Positions 45,485 through 58,889 of a stretch of DNA of 64,000 nt are shown here, piece after piece. Both the position numbers and the translations under genes were made by a program. The number at the start of each line of letters is the position of its first letter. The stretch's first letter is position 1. Source of the DNA: Metellina segmentata (lineage: Eukaryota > Arthropoda > Arachnida > Araneae > Tetragnathidae). The stretch spans positions 72,790,278 through 72,854,277 of the forward strand of contig OX375873.1 in NCBI GenBank assembly GCA_947359465.1, read 5' to 3'. Under the pieces are notes generated by a model. The model did not search any database and had not been told where the DNA came from. It saw only the letters and a list, made by a program, of their open reading frames with translations.

Positions 45485-48100
45485 GTGTATATATAGTTTA
45501 GTTAAGAAAAAATTAATTATGTTTAGTAATATAACAAAAAAAAATTGCAAAACGCGTAATTATTTAAAAACTTAAAAATTAAATTAATTCTGAACTTCTT
45601 AACCTAAAATTTAAATAATTATTAAGTAAATTTATGATCAATGGAACTTAAATCTTGTTTGCTTCATAAAATCCACAATGAAACAAAATATAATTCAATA
45701 GTTATAAAGTATTTTACAACTAATTAGAGACGATATAATTTTTTATCGAGGCACTTGTCTAACCTTTTGGCTACGGCTATAGATATAAATGGCGAATTCT
45801 TGTTTAATTGATAGCTACTAATCCGGTCGTTGTCTATATTTTTTCTTGGAGCGATTCTTATAATTTTCAAGGTACAACTGTTGTACTGGTTATAATCTAA
45901 AGATTTAAGCAATTTATTTTGAACGAAACAGGTGTAAAAGAGTAATGCAATTTTTGAACTGACAACAAACATTTATTTTCTGATCAAAAATGCTTTCAAG
46001 TAGGAAAGAAAACTATAGTATAAGTTGTGTGTCATATGGGTTTTAAAAATAATAAATTCACGATTTATGAGACGAATACAAACATTTTACATAGATCTTA
46101 GTTTTTAAAGTAACTTAATTTATATTAAACCATAAATAAAGGAATTTTCATAAATCTTTAAAACCTCAACAATAACCTGTTTCATGAAATTAATGTAATA
46201 CATTACTCAAATAAATGTATTTTTGAACTCACATACCGCTTTACAAATAGCACTTTTCTGAGCTTAAAAAGGCTTACTCAAGAATCTCCTACAGATAAAA
46301 AATTAAACCGTTTTTTGAGAAAAAATATCACTTTTTTCATCCCTTTTAATTAGAAGGTAACCTGATCTGCCAAAAGGGCAGCACTTAAGGGTTTCCCCTC
46401 ATTATTTTATTACCCGTTAAAGTTAAATTTTGTAAGCGGAAACTACCCTAGGGAAGTTCAAGTTTTTCCGTGGGCTTCCAACGAAATCTAGCTTTTGTCA
46501 ACTCTCTAAGAAGAATTTTTCCTTTTTTATTAAAAAATAATGCGGATATTTTTTTGCCGAGTTGCATGTTGTGTAGTGACACGTTACAAGCCGTCCACTT
46601 TTAAGCGTGTTAAATAGAGCAGGTCTTTTAATTAACCGTGTTAAGGTTCCAGGAATGTGGAAAACATGCACGCAAAAAATTGTCATGGGGTGACTGAGAA
46701 GCAAAAAAATGTGATCGATGACTGAAATTTCTTGAAGGAAATTTTTTGATTGCTTTTAGTAGTTACTTTTTTTAACGTGCTTTCTTTCTAACTTATTCGA
46801 ATTTGGTTGTACGGCTACTTTTAACTCTGTAAATCAGAGCTCGAAATACACGGGTGCACAGATGCACTGTGCACTTGAAAATAAAATTGCGCTCCTGATT
46901 TCTTCCCTCTAGGTGCACGCAGTGCACCTATTGTTAAAAAAAGCAAGGGAAACGTATTTTATGTTATTTTGATGTCTGAACAAAATATTACTATCGACCT
47001 CTCTCGCTCTAATGGAACTTAATTAAAATTCCTAAATACACACTATGAGAAAACTTTAATCTAGAAAATGATATGTTGCAATGAAGGAAAAATACAAAAA
47101 GAAGGATGGACAATATACCTTATGGGTAATGATCTGCCAAAAACGTAGACGTTTCTGATTGCCCACCAATGTTTGATGATGACTGAATATTTGTAAATAA
47201 TAATTTCGCACATAAAAAAAATGTTTCAATATTTTATTTACAATCTACTTGTAACATATCCAAACATACCCAACTAATTAAGTAGTTTACATTACATAAA
47301 CGCTCTCATATTACGTTTTTTTAAATGTGCCTCTAAAATATAAACTGTGCACCTAATTTAAAAACGTAGATGCGCAAGGTGCACCTGTATTATAAAATCT
47401 ATTTTGAGGCCTGCTGTAAATAGTATGGAGTGATATACAGCCGAAAGCCTGTGACAAAAATAGGACTTAATTGAAATTGAGGTACCGTTATAAATCCAAA
47501 CAGTAATCGTGTTAGCATATTCGTAAGTAGCATAGAATTCAGCATATCGCACACTAACATCATGCGAGTGTGACTCTCCCTTCCTCAACTGATGCAGTAT
47601 TTCTGGGCGTGCCCTCTGGTTTGACTCAGTTTATCTCGGCAATCCTTAGCACAACAAGGCTGTTCAAGGTATCGTTTTAAGATGTTTACAATATCTATTC
47701 AGGTTCGTGAAGAGTATTTTGAAATGGTGTTCTGAATATTAAAAACATATTCATAGACAGCAAGGAATCGAATTCGAACACAATACATCACTTTCGCTAA
47801 GCTCCCTTCACGTGGGTGGGGGAATGATGCAATATTTCTAGGTGTGTTATCACAGTTGCCTTACTGTAACTTACTTGTGCTCAACACGTGTGTTATATTG
47901 TTTTAAAGCTTTTGGAAGAGATATTTAGATATCTGAAGAACAATTCACAGTGGTTTCAATGGAAATTATAAAAATTGCTTATTTTTTAACTGGTTTATCT
48001 GGACAATCGTGAGAGTACCACGGCTTTGAGGGGTGTCATTTTAGAGACAATGTCTAGGACTGGGAAAAAATTTGAAGTTAATGTCACATGTGGATTTCTT
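45485..48100. other. No gene seen; 2.6 kb AT-rich
   Basis: No supported coding region. GTGCAC-rich words cluster at 46855-46930 and 47345-47390. Diverged duplicated words (gatgcagtatttctgggcgt / gatgcaatatttctaggtgt) occur at 47591 and 47826. Both are noted without a family. Confidence 0.45.
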
Positions 48101-48106
48101 GGGTTC

Positions 48107-48322
48107 TTAAGTGTGGCCTTCTATGTACTTAAGTGTGACTATGCAGGTTCTTAAGTGTGGCTATGTAGGTATTTAAGTGTGGCCTTCTAGTTATTTAAGT
48201 GTAGCTGTCTAGGTACTTTAGTGTGGCTATTTAGCTACTTAAGTGTGGCCTTCTAGGTACTTAAGTATGGCCTTCGAAGTACTTAAGTGTGACCATCTAG
48301 GAACTTAAATGGGACCATTTGA
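48107..48322 (+). repeat. 22-bp minisatellite, 10 units
   Basis: Units of the form ttaagtgtggccttctaggtac start at 48107 and then every 22 bases to 48305, with no indel across nine intervals. Several units carry substitutions (for example ctatgtaggtat, accatctaggaac). Confidence 0.92.
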
Positions 48323-48779
48323 CTTAATCCAAATTTTTACACAGCAAATACTTTTATTTTTATCTATACAATTGTAAACGTTTTTTTTAATGAATGTATT
48401 TAACATGCCGAAGAATAAAATGTTTCATTGTTGTAATTCTCATAAATTGATCTGCACAATTAGAACATTTGTGAACCATAATGTCCAAATTGACGTTTGC
48501 GATACTCATGGTTTATTTATGATACGACTCCAAAATGTCTGATAACTTCTCACGCCTGTTTAAGGAATGAGGGTGGTTGGCAAGAGTTTATGGGGTCGAG
48601 AGCGCCAGTCTGTTATTAGTTTTTGACACACCTATGTATTATGTTTCTGTTTGAAGTGGAATTTGTGAATAGTTGCTCAACTCGACGGTATATTTAAATG
48701 TGTCTGTTTCACAGCTTATCAAGTTAAAGAAGAGAATGGTAAAGGAAGAATTTTTTTAAAAAGAGGATTGTGAATTGTA

Positions 48780-49990
48780 ATGTTTGTTTATGCAGAGGAC
48801 ACGAAGATTTGCTTTCTTCGTGATACTGGAATATCAACATTAAGGAAATTCAATGATCCTTAATTAGAGTTATAACACTCATAAGGAGAACAATTAATTT
48901 AAATTCGCGGGAGGGGCCTAAAAAAGGTTGTATTGTAGAAACTAAAAACGGAAAGCAAAAAAAAAAAAAAAAGACAATTCTGTCAAGCAGCAATAAGGTC
49001 TGGAAGCAATTTTTAGTCTCTACTCGGGAAAAAGGGAAGCCAATCAGTAATGTGGAAATTGGGAAAGAGTGCATTGTAGAAGTTGTAGGAACTTAGATCA
49101 CGACAGTATTTAAAAGTACAAAAGAATGCCCGTTTCAACAAGAGCCATAACTAATCGACAGCTAAAAACTAACCCTCAACATAGTTGAACTTAATGCAAT
49201 ACTTCAAAAGAAATAATATATTACTTAATCGCTTTGGATGAATCAATTGATATTTTTGACTCGGAACAAGTTTTATACTTCATTCGGGCCATAACAGATT
49301 TTATTTGTTTCTAAGAATTACTCGCTTTGGGCAAAGCTGCGAGCACAGCATGAGAAACAGATATCTTCAATAACTTTTAAGATAAAAGTCGTGAAGTTCG
49401 ACTCAAGTTTATAAATTTAGAGAGTTTATGTACAGATGGTGCATCTTCCATGGAAGGAAAACATGAAGAGTTTATCACTCACATAAAAATGTATTAACAC
49501 ATCCAAATGATATTATTTCGTTTCAGTGTAACTAGCATCGGTAAAATATCTCAGCAAAAACTATTATTTCAAATTTTATTTGCATTTAGTTATAACTATA
49601 TTCATGCAAATACAACACGGTATCGTCAGTTTCATTTCATGCTTGAGTTAAATGATGAGGTATGCAGTGTTGATTCGTCATATCATTCTAAAGTTGGATG
49701 GCTATCGAAGAAACGGTGTAAGCAAAAACTATATCTAATCGAGAACAGATAATTAAGTTTTATGAAGAACCGAATCATCAATGCCCGTTATGGAAATATT
49801 TCTACAGGAATACTGTATTGTGTGATAACATTTTAAATCAAATCGACGAATATTTCTTAGCAAGATGAAATAGTCTATAGATGATATGAGGCAAAAAACA
49901 CAATTATTTCATTAAACCATTTTCCAAAACATTTCTTCAGAAGAAAATTTAGGATGATAATTTCCGCAGTTATCTAATGTCATCTATGAG
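48780..49990 (+). pseudogene. hAT-type (GTF2IRD2/ZBED-like) transposase fossil
   Basis: Readable pieces in several frames follow the order of domesticated-type hAT transposases. A possible zinc-finger remnant (CFLRDTGISTLRKF) lies near 48800. Then come REKGKPISNVEIGKECIVEV (about 49030), FLALDESIDIFDSEQVLYFI-like sequence (49225-49290), and the family signature SLCTDGASSMEGKHEGFITH (about 49425-49485). Last is YHSKVGWLSKKRCKQKL (about 49680), equivalent to the VRWLSRG block near the catalytic Glu. There are many stops and frameshifts, so it is an old, dead copy. No terminal inverted repeats were identified. Confidence 0.68.
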
Positions 49991-49999
49991 CAGGATGAT

Positions 50000-50495
50000 A
50001 CATATAAGTAATTTCTAGAATAAGCATCAGTAATAGACCTAGTAATTTTGAGAATAAAATGAAAGTTTTACTAACTTTTTGACAATCATGACATTAAACC
50101 ATTATCAAACTTTTGAGCAAGTCCGTACACAACACCCTTAGAGCGTTTGTACACACACTAATAAATATCAGCTGTAGGAGATGTAATTATCTGAGTGGTG
50201 GTGTTCAGGCATGGTCTCTTGTACATTGCGTACGATTTTTTTATAGAAGATCTGCGTCATTTTTGTTTGAACATGATCACATTTTATCAAACTATTTTAT
50301 TAGCAGCTTAGTTTTAAACTACAGTAAAATAAATATGCTTGCATCATTTAAAACATGAAAAGAAGTTGTTATCTTGTACTGGATGTACTTGTGAAAGCGT
50401 AGAAATTATAGACGCTTGGATTCATCCACTTATAGCTGAACGATCTGTGGAAGATGCGTTTTATACAATGTTTCATAAACTCCTTTACTGGTCAA
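50000..50495. other. No gene assigned
   Basis: May hold the last remnants of the hAT fossil. Frames at 50113-50358 and 50339-50533 have no recognisable domain. Confidence 0.35.
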
Positions 50496-50499
50496 AACT

Positions 50500-51680
50500 C
50501 CTCGCCACAAGCTTCAACCGCAACACTTCTTGATTACCGGAAGAAGTTGGCGTGATTTGGATCTCTTCTTCCTGGAGTTTTTGAACATTCCGTTGGGATA
50601 AAGGGATAATCCCGACTGTCTTTCACACGCATGCTATATGTTATTTATTGGCGTTAATTTTCCCCTCGCATTAGTGGGACCTTCGTTTTTTGGCGACCTC
50701 GGAAAGGGAACTGAGAGACTGGGTTTTTGCTACGGGGCTTTCTTTTTTTAGTTGAAGAGATTATACTGCTTGGCTTCGCCGCGGTGGCTTCACTCCAAAA
50801 TTACGACATTTTGATCGTTGGCCTTTTTTTCGATGAATTTTAACCATGGCATCTTCATCAGTGATTGCGATGAGAGACTAGAGTATTATGTCTACTAATT
50901 GACTTTCGACGAAGCTGTTCTTTCATCGCGTGGGTCGCTATTCAAACTTTGCTGCTCTGCAAGCCTCGGAGATGCTGTTTTTATTCACGCGCATCACTAA
51001 CCCTAATTTTGAGGTTTCTCTACGAGGCACGTAGATCTTGATATTCACGCCGACGTCTGGGAGGGACGCGATCAACTGTGTCCCGGATTGTTTAATCGTC
51101 GAGTCTTCCCCAGTTTGATTTCATGGAGAAACTAACGAAATCATTGCAATTTGACCGATTCAACAAACTCGATCAATTCCTCAAAGTCGTTCTCGGGTTC
51201 TCGTAACCGACCCGACACCCAGATGAGGACCCTTGGACACTCTCTTAAATTTAAGCAATTCTCACTTACATAACTCCAGCATCGAACTCGACCACAGTGA
51301 CCAGCGGTCCCTTCGAAGAGAAATAAAGAATAATTTGACTCTCCAATATTGCATAGCGACTATACTTTGTATATGGTTCCACTATATTCCAGTACATCCC
51401 ACTGTGTCAACTTCGAGGTGGCGAAAAACATGATCTCGTGAGTCCACCTTTCTAAACTCTTCTTTCTAAACGCCAGACATTCATCCGATATTGCTTTTGC
51501 CTTTCGCGAGCCATTTTTGTTCATTAATCACGGCCAATCAAAATTGTATCCATTCAACCTATATAGGAGTATGATATCACGAACCTCTATTTAATTTAAT
51601 TCACCATTTTCTTTTTCTCAATTTTCACCACAAAAGCCATTGCAATTAAGTCCACTTTTGTTCAATATTCTTTTACATAA
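50500..51680 (+). repeat. Unclassified dispersed repeat family E, copy 3
   Basis: Plus-strand copy, lacking the first ~300 bases seen in copy 2. It shares acattccgttgggataaagg, gcgttaattttcccctcgca, tcgaccacagtgaccagcgg and gtgagtccacc. After these it has ggccaatca (51532) and ctatatagg (51560), arranged like a CCAAT box and a TATA box. Confidence 0.75.
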
Positions 51681-51684
51681 ACTT

Positions 51685-52300
51685 TGAAATAAAAATAAAT
51701 TCTTCTTCTTTCTATATGTGTTGAGAACACTGACGCCGCGATCGTAAACAATTCTTTGAAAAAAGTGTGAGCCAGAAAATAATACGTCATGTGACCTCCG
51801 TTTCACCAGTTATGAAGTTGCACTTAAGAACGGGCTTCCATGAACAGATGACTATCTCGAAAATCTATTTTTATATAAATTTCTTTCATTTTTATTTGCA
51901 CAGCCTGTCTATAATCTTGTGTTGTTGCAGATCCTACCCTTTGAAAGAGACTTTATATACTTTTATAACCAAATTAATAAATAAAAAAAAAAAGTAAAAA
52001 AAAAAATTTCATTTTCTAAATTTGTTGTCTTCTAAGCGACTCAAATAATAGTCTTACTCTCTAAACTTCCAATGCCTTCTGTATTTGATAGATTTGATTG
52101 TAACGATGAATGCATATGAAACATATCTGATTGTTAAATTGATAAAGAGAGTATGTTCTGAAGACAGGCACCTTTGTAAGAAACGAATATTGGTTTTATT
52201 AGTGAAAATCGTGTTATTAAAACAGGGTTTATATGAGTTTTATATTAATTTCCGTGTCATTCACAATTAAAGTACTGACTCCTGTGAACAATGAACCACC
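51685..52300. other. No gene seen
   Basis: AT-rich with an A-rich tract at 51980-52010. No domain recognised. Confidence 0.5.
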
Positions 52301-52305
52301 CCACT

Positions 52306-52507
52306 TCATTCGAGCAATTTTAAAAGTAGAGAAATGGCGCTTGACAGGATCTAACGTTTTCTATACATTGAAATGCATAAAATTTGCATAAGGGGCCGTT
52401 TGCATATTAAACTGAGAACCAACTTCATAATTTTCAATATGAAATCCCCTATTTTGACACGCAATTTCGAATCAATATCAGAATTTAACTTCATAAAAGA
52501 AATTTAA
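52306..52507 (+). repeat. Family D copy 2, left part
   Basis: Left 200 bases of the second family D copy (cattcgagcaattttaaaag...), ending in TTAA where the piggyBac element is inserted. Confidence 0.8.
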
Positions 52508-54471
52508 CCCATTAATGTCTGACATTTTTTTTCCCGAAGATATTTTGTATAGTGTAGTAAATATAGTGAGATCAACTGGAAAAGTATTTAAAAAAATCCA
52601 AACTAAAAATTAAGGTTTTTAATGACAAAAGCTCAAACGTTTCTAAAAAGGGACGCTAAAGCACCAGAGGGTACATAGTTTTCAGTATGAAATAATTTTT
52701 AATAACGATGTTTATTTTTAGAAAATGATTTTGTTTTGGTTAAAGCCTGTCGAATAAAGCATTTGAAGACATTAAAAATGTCAATAAATATGAAAGGTTT
52801 ATTTGTTTCGTTTGTTATGCAATTCTACAAAGCGTTTGTCATGCAAACTCACCAAGCACTTGCCTCATTTCCGAAAGACTCTTTTTCCCCAATTGGCGCA
52901 TCTCACCTGAGTATTACATAATGCTTTTCCCCGTCATATCTAATGACATTTGATACTCTGGATTTTCAGTTCTATGGCTTCTCTAAAGGTCTTCCCGGTT
53001 GTAACTTCCTTTCTGTAGTACATTTCTTGAAATAGGTCAAATATCCCTATCTTAGGAATTAGAGAAAGTGCAAGGTTTTGTGTTTGATGATGCACAAAGA
53101 CGATATAACTGCCACGCATTTTACATAGCAGCCTCTAAACCAAATACCCACAACCATTTCTTACTCCGGATAGAACAATAGTAACTTCCAATGTTCTGAT
53201 CCATTCTGTCAGTACCCCCATGCAATAATTATATTTATCAATTAAATTCGGTCGATGAATTTCAATTTTTTCCCTCTGTTTTTGACCACAGTTTAGCTTT
53301 TACCAATGGGTAAACGCCATGCACATTTGAAGCTATGATTACAACATTTTTGTCGATCCACATAACTAGGATTACGTTGTCTTGCTGTTCATCTTACTTA
53401 TACTCAAAAGTACCTCTGGTATGTTTTTTAAAAGATGAAACGTGGCACTATTGGGCAATTTTCAGTGCGATAGAGACGTACTGTTCCAGTCACATTAAAT
53501 CCTTTATTGGACTAATAATTTATTAGTGCAGGAGAAGTGAATAAATTGTCACAGTATAAGTCAATGTTGGAATATTCAGGTAGTTATGAAGTGATATCCA
53601 CGACAGTAGAACTTCCCATACTTAGATTTTCAACAATATTTACAGTTCCTTCCCCATGTTTGCAGATGTGACGGATATTGTACGGCAACATGCTTTCATC
53701 AATCCATAGTGGCTGCTCATGGGGTTGTAAGCATATGGTATTGAATTATTTGTTCAAATCGATTTCTAAGCATTACAGAACGTATTGCAGTGTTGTCGAC
53801 ATCATTTTCAGTAGACCAGAAAATACGCCTTTGAGGCAAAATAGCATTCCCGCTGGTTAAAAGAATGCCAAGGAACAAACGCAATTCCAAAATTCGTTTA
53901 ACTAACGGAATTCTACAGTAATTTTTTTAAATTTCTTTAAAAATCCAAAGAAAAACTAAAGTTAATGTTCGCAAAAGCAATATAATGGTTGTTTACCGCA
54001 AAATATTTAACCCCGACCTGATACGCCATGATCTTCGTCATGCTTGCAAAGGGCAAATATACTTGCCCTCCCTTGACTAGCGTCCCTTTTTAGGAACGTT
54101 TCTAAAATGCTAAAAACATGATCAAAATTTTAGAACTTATAAAATTCGAAAAAAAAAAAAAAACCCCACTTAAACTAAAGAATTGCATTTAGTACCACAT
54201 TTATCAAATACAGTTCAATTAATTTGTAAATGATGGGAAAATCTAACCCTTTTGATTCGACATTGCAAACGTTGTGTTTTGCGTGGAAGATGAAAGTAGA
54301 AAACCCACATCACCGACTTTACTACCATCAAATGTTGTCTTCTAATGAATATAATTGATAAAAATGCTTAGAAATGCTTTTTCTTGATTTTTAAGTTGAA
54401 AGTTGCATTTATGTGAAAGTGAGGCTATTTTTTTGAAGCGTCCCTAAAAAGGGACGCTAGGCATTAATGGG
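52508..54471 (-). mobile_element. piggyBac-type transposon, full length, decayed
   Basis: 1,964 bases. Ends are CCCATTAATG (52508) and its complement CATTAATGGG (to 54471). TTAA lies at the left flank (52504-52507) and TTAG, one change from TTAA, at the right. Subterminal inverted repeats, cgtttctaaaaagggacgct (52638 onward) and its near-complement at 54078-54098, plus a 22-base palindrome at 54437-54458 share the word agggacgct. It sits inside family D copy 2, whose sister copy shows the empty site. Confidence 0.88.
52950..53880 (-). pseudogene. piggyBac-type transposase pseudogene
   Basis: PiggyBac enzymes excise and insert precisely at TTAA. Minus-strand reading gives TSGNAILPQRRIFWSTENDV, then LWIDESMLPYNIRHICKHGE (first catalytic Asp, codon at 53700-53698). 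GTVNIVENLSMGSS follows, then IDLYCDNLFTSPAL (second Asp, 53550-53548). GTVR and CP blocks are next, and last a YNYCMGGTDRMDQNIGSYY-type block (third Asp, 53210-53208) and KKWLWVFGLEAAM. All three catalytic Asp codons survive, but the pieces lie in different frames with several stops. Both termini of the protein are poorly readable, and a C-terminal Cys-rich domain was not identified. Confidence 0.8.
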
Positions 54472-55433
54472 TTAGTATAATTAGGTCTAACGGGTTCAAA
54501 GTTATGAATAAAGAAAAATTTTAACTTGTACTGTTAAATCAGTTTTTTGAACTTTATGGATATCTTCCTAAATAATATAATTATAGCGATGATATTTTGT
54601 ATCATGTTACTGTTAAACAACCCAAACAAAAAAATACTTAAACAAAAAATATGTTACCGAAACAAAAAAAGCTTTTAGTAAAACTTTTGTAAAAATAACT
54701 TTTAGTATACAACAATAGTTACTAAACTAATGCTTGAAAAAATTATGAATAGGAACCTAAATTTATTTTGATGGGAATCGATTCAAAGGAACTTCTAATA
54801 TGACGATAAAAAATTTCAACTCATTCCAATATTCATGTTTTGCGTTACATTACATTTTTCTCAGTATTGTGATTTAAGATGACAAACAAAAGTTTAAAAA
54901 ACGTTTGTCAAAACTCGGATAATAATTCTTGGATTGTTTATATTTGCATAGTAACTAAAATAATGTAATTCTCAAATCGTTTGCACTTGCAAAATAAATT
55001 AAATGTGTTCTTGGATTGCTAAAAATTACGTTTGAAATAAAGTAAAAAATAATTCGTGTAATTCGGGTAGTTATAGCTGCAATTTATTTCGATCTACGAA
55101 TAACGATTTTCTATGTGGAGAAGATCCCTGAAAACGACACCAACGTTCAACCAACATTGAATATAACAGGATATAATGATAGTAAAGTCATGAATTTTCA
55201 TATTTAGACTAATTTTATGATGCAGAGTCTAATTATATTATCAAAATAAAATGTGCGTATTGGAATTTTCCTTTTTGTGCAAAATATAATATGAAGACGA
55301 CCCCTTACGCAATTGTTTTTTGGATATGAATTTGTAGAGAACGTTTTTCCCTATTGAATGATACCTATGAATTTGCTCTAGTATTAATAGTGATCGAAAT
55401 AAAGGAGATGGTTTTTTCGCATGATTGTACATT
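54472..55433 (+). repeat. Family D copy 2, right part
   Basis: Continuation of family D after the piggyBac insertion, to about gattgtacatttc. With the left part it totals about 1.16 kb, the same as copy 1. Confidence 0.8.
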
Positions 55434-55434
55434 T

Positions 55435-56775
55435 CTTTGAATGCCTTTACAGATCAAGTACCAGTTCATTAATGAGTTAACACTAATATTTCGTGTTCAT
55501 TGGAGTCACCCATAAGTATGCATGTATTTACAAGTGAAACATAATAAGTCAGAATGTTAAAGTTTTAGCTCTTTTAGGGGACCACGATGTGGTGAACCTA
55601 AGACTGATAAAGTGCGCGTGTTTATGGAATAATTTCAGTTTTGTAAGAAGGTTAGATTTCTTCTTTAGAAATATACTTAGAAAGTTATCTAAGAGAGTAG
55701 AATTTTTATATATGCATGAATAGCGTTTAGTTAATATAACCGTAATCTCACGACTCATGCTATCTTTTTATTTTTACTACAACCAATTAAAACATAGAGT
55801 CAATAAATTTTGTATTGACATTGAAGCAACAGACTAAATATAATCGATATATCTATCTTATTTGGATTTCTAGTTTCTTTCGAAAAAATTATTTAGTACA
55901 GTATTTAGGTTTTATCGTAGCATTAAACACAATAGGTTGAGCAACCTTTAACCTTAAAAAATGTGTTCAATTAATTTAAAGCATTGGTCCAAAGTTCAAA
56001 TACTAAATTACAATAAATCAATATCAGATTGGGTATTTTCTATTATATTTACTTTATAATAACCTAAAGGCTGATAGTTGTGGCTCTACTACGCAACGTA
56101 AAATACTTCTTACCAAAAGGTTCAACTAAATATCAAAAAAGGAAATTGGAATTGCTATAAATAATGTTGCATGGATGTGTACTTTTATAAATCTCCATAG
56201 TATAAACCATATCTCATTTAAAATTTATTTCTTTACATAGCGATTTTGTAGATGCATAAATACTTTATGGACTGCATACACATTTCAAACGACAAAGTCA
56301 TTACAAATAATAGTTAAAATGTAATCCAAATATGTAAACGTAAAATATTAACCATTTTAAACAGAACTTAAAATTTTGTTTCAATTCCCGAAGACATAGT
56401 TATAAGTCCCATAAATATGTTTTACAAAGAAAACAAATTACTTCTAATTATTAAAAGAGGATAGAAAGAATTTGTGATGATTTGAATGAGAGAGTAATAC
56501 CTAAAAGTCGGAGGTATAACTTCTTGAATAATGAATAAACATCATAATTTTGGAACTTTTTAAAACTTGAAGAGTGTTAAACTGAAAAATTTGAAAAGTG
56601 GTTTACCAATGTTTCTCAAACTATTTAATTCATGCTTAACATTGTTTATAACAAATAAATCTTTGCTTTTTAGATAATTTTTTCAGTACACCTCACTGTA
56701 AAACTAATATCATCCACATCTCATTATTCTAATTTAATTAAATCCTCAACTGTAGTTTATTTTCTTAAGGAATCT
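55435..56775. other. No gene seen
   Basis: AT-rich, stop-dense DNA with no recognised motif. Confidence 0.5.
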
Positions 56776-56780
56776 TTTAA

Positions 56781-57288
56781 CCCTTCTTTGCATAGCGGTG
56801 GAAATTTCCATCATAACATTGAATGCCCAAAAATTATATAAAAGAACAAGTTCACTTTAAGTTGATCGTGTCTGGATACCTTTTTAATGTCCATTGCATA
56901 AAAAAAACATAGCTGTCAAAAATAAGCAAGTTTCACTATCAGTAAAACGAGCTTGAAGTTGTCATTCCGCTGTTTGTTGTAGTTGTAATAATTGTATGAT
57001 TTCGTTTTTAATTTTGTTTTATTATATTTGAGTTTCTATTGCTAAAAAAGTGAAAATGAGTGGAAGAAAGGTTTATAACATGTGTTTCGGTAATTTTTAG
57101 AGCAATTTCTGAAAAAGTTTGCGTTTAATTTAAAAAATACCACATGATACCATCATATTATTTTTTGCTAAATTTATACTATAAATATATACTAAGATTT
57201 TTTTAACCATTTTTCCTTTAGTTTTGAACATGAATTATATCACCTTGATTTATTTCACCAATAAAGAAAAAATCATGCAAAGAAGGTT
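56781..57288. mobile_element. Candidate piggyBac-type MITE
   Basis: TTAA (56777-56780) is followed by CCCTTCTTTGCAT. At the other end ATGCAAAGAAGG (57275-57286) is followed by TT and TTAA (57289-57292). About 510 bases with no transposase. A GGAAATTTCC palindrome lies 20-30 bases inside the left end. The termini resemble the CCCTTTGC-type start of piggyBac family elements. Confidence 0.55.
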
Positions 57289-57289
57289 T

Positions 57290-58885
57290 TAAGCATAAAC
57301 GAAATTTCGTTCTCAATTTCTCGTATTACACTGAAACATCTCGAAAGAAAAAGTAGCCAACGTATTTTCTCAAGATATCAGCTCACGGATGCCTTTCCAG
57401 AAGTATGCACTGCACGAAAACAAAAGACGAAAATAAACAAATAACATTTGTCCAAAGAATAGAGACAGCAGAAATTGCCCAGATAGTTTCGGAAGCTAAA
57501 CTAGACAGAGTCATACAAAATTTGCTGGTGGTGGAAAATATCACGTTGAAAAAGGAGTAAGATCCACGGAGAAACTATAGTACAGCTCTCCATTGTAAGA
57601 GACATATCCCGAAGTTTCCATGGGGAGTATGAGTAAAAAGAAAAGGCAAGAGAAAACAGAAACAACAGGGTATATAAGAGAAGAAAGAGAAGAAATAGAT
57701 GTGCAGAGAAACTGACAACATTTATTTTTTAGGAAAATAATAACAGAAAAGAAATTGAAGGGGAGTAAACTGTGAAATTCTCTTCTTTCCTCTGTGTTTT
57801 TTTTTTTTCTCAAAAAGTAGAAAAACATAACAAAAATTTCGAAGGAAAATATTTTTTAAAGTGCCTCAACCGAGCCTTTATACACAAGACTTCTGGGATT
57901 AGAAACTTTGGAAAAAGAGCCGAGTAAGGAATTCTCGGACTGATTTGTCAAAAACGTCTTATGGAAATTTTTAAAATGGTATGACATTCAAAAGAGAAAA
58001 AGTAATAACAAATCTCGAAGGATATCGTTGGAGCTCAAGTATGAATTTGAATGCAGCTTTTTGGAACGGAGAAATCAATTCGATTCTTGCTTCAAAATTT
58101 ACTTCCATATTTCTGAATTCATTCAGAATGAAGTCGCCATCTTGCTTTTATAACATGTAAGTATCAATTTTTTATGGGTAATAAAATTGTTCCCGCTAAA
58201 GTTTTATTTTATGTATAGCAAAATGTGGTCAGATCTTGTTAAGAATTTGAATTTAATGGCTTAAAATATGACAGAACTAACTGACACCTATGGATGCTAT
58301 AAATTTCATTTATTAAATATATTCAAGTCTTTTCTGAAAGAAATTTTATTGCCGTCCAAGCATTCTCGTTGCATCAATTAGGCAATTCTTGAAATTTTTC
58401 ATGGATATGTTTAAGAGTGCAATTGAATTAATTTTATTTTAAGACACTTAATATTAAAATAATATATATTAATATTTTTTCTTATACGAAAAAAAATATC
58501 AGTTCCATGATGTCTTTCCAGCAAAAAATGCCCGAAAGATGTCTTTGATCATAGAGACTGAAATTTCATGACACCTCTAAAACTTCAAGACGATACTGTA
58601 ATACTGTTATTATGACAGTTGTGACAGTCTGTAAATCTCTTTTTTTAGGTTATATATTTCATAGATATGGTTATATTCTTTACATAACTTAAAGTTAGCA
58701 ATTTCTTCAGCTCTTTGTTCTCTATACTAATGTTGCTTGGTACCATTTTGACGACTTTCTTTTCTTCGTTACGATTCTTTAGGAATGGCAATACCTATAT
58801 TCAAAGGCATATTGTTACAGCATGTAGCGTGTCTCTTCCTTGAGGGGAAGAATCTTCACCCACTTCATAATATCTAACTATTAGG
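57290..58885. other. No gene seen
   Basis: AT-rich. A 95-codon minus-strand frame (57541-57828) is Phe/Leu/Ser-rich by composition and has no domain. Confidence 0.5.
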
Positions 58886-58889
58886 TAGG

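Noticed and set aside
57541..57828. 95-codon minus-strand frame
   Set aside because: Phe/Leu/Ser richness follows base composition; no motif, and the surroundings look noncoding.
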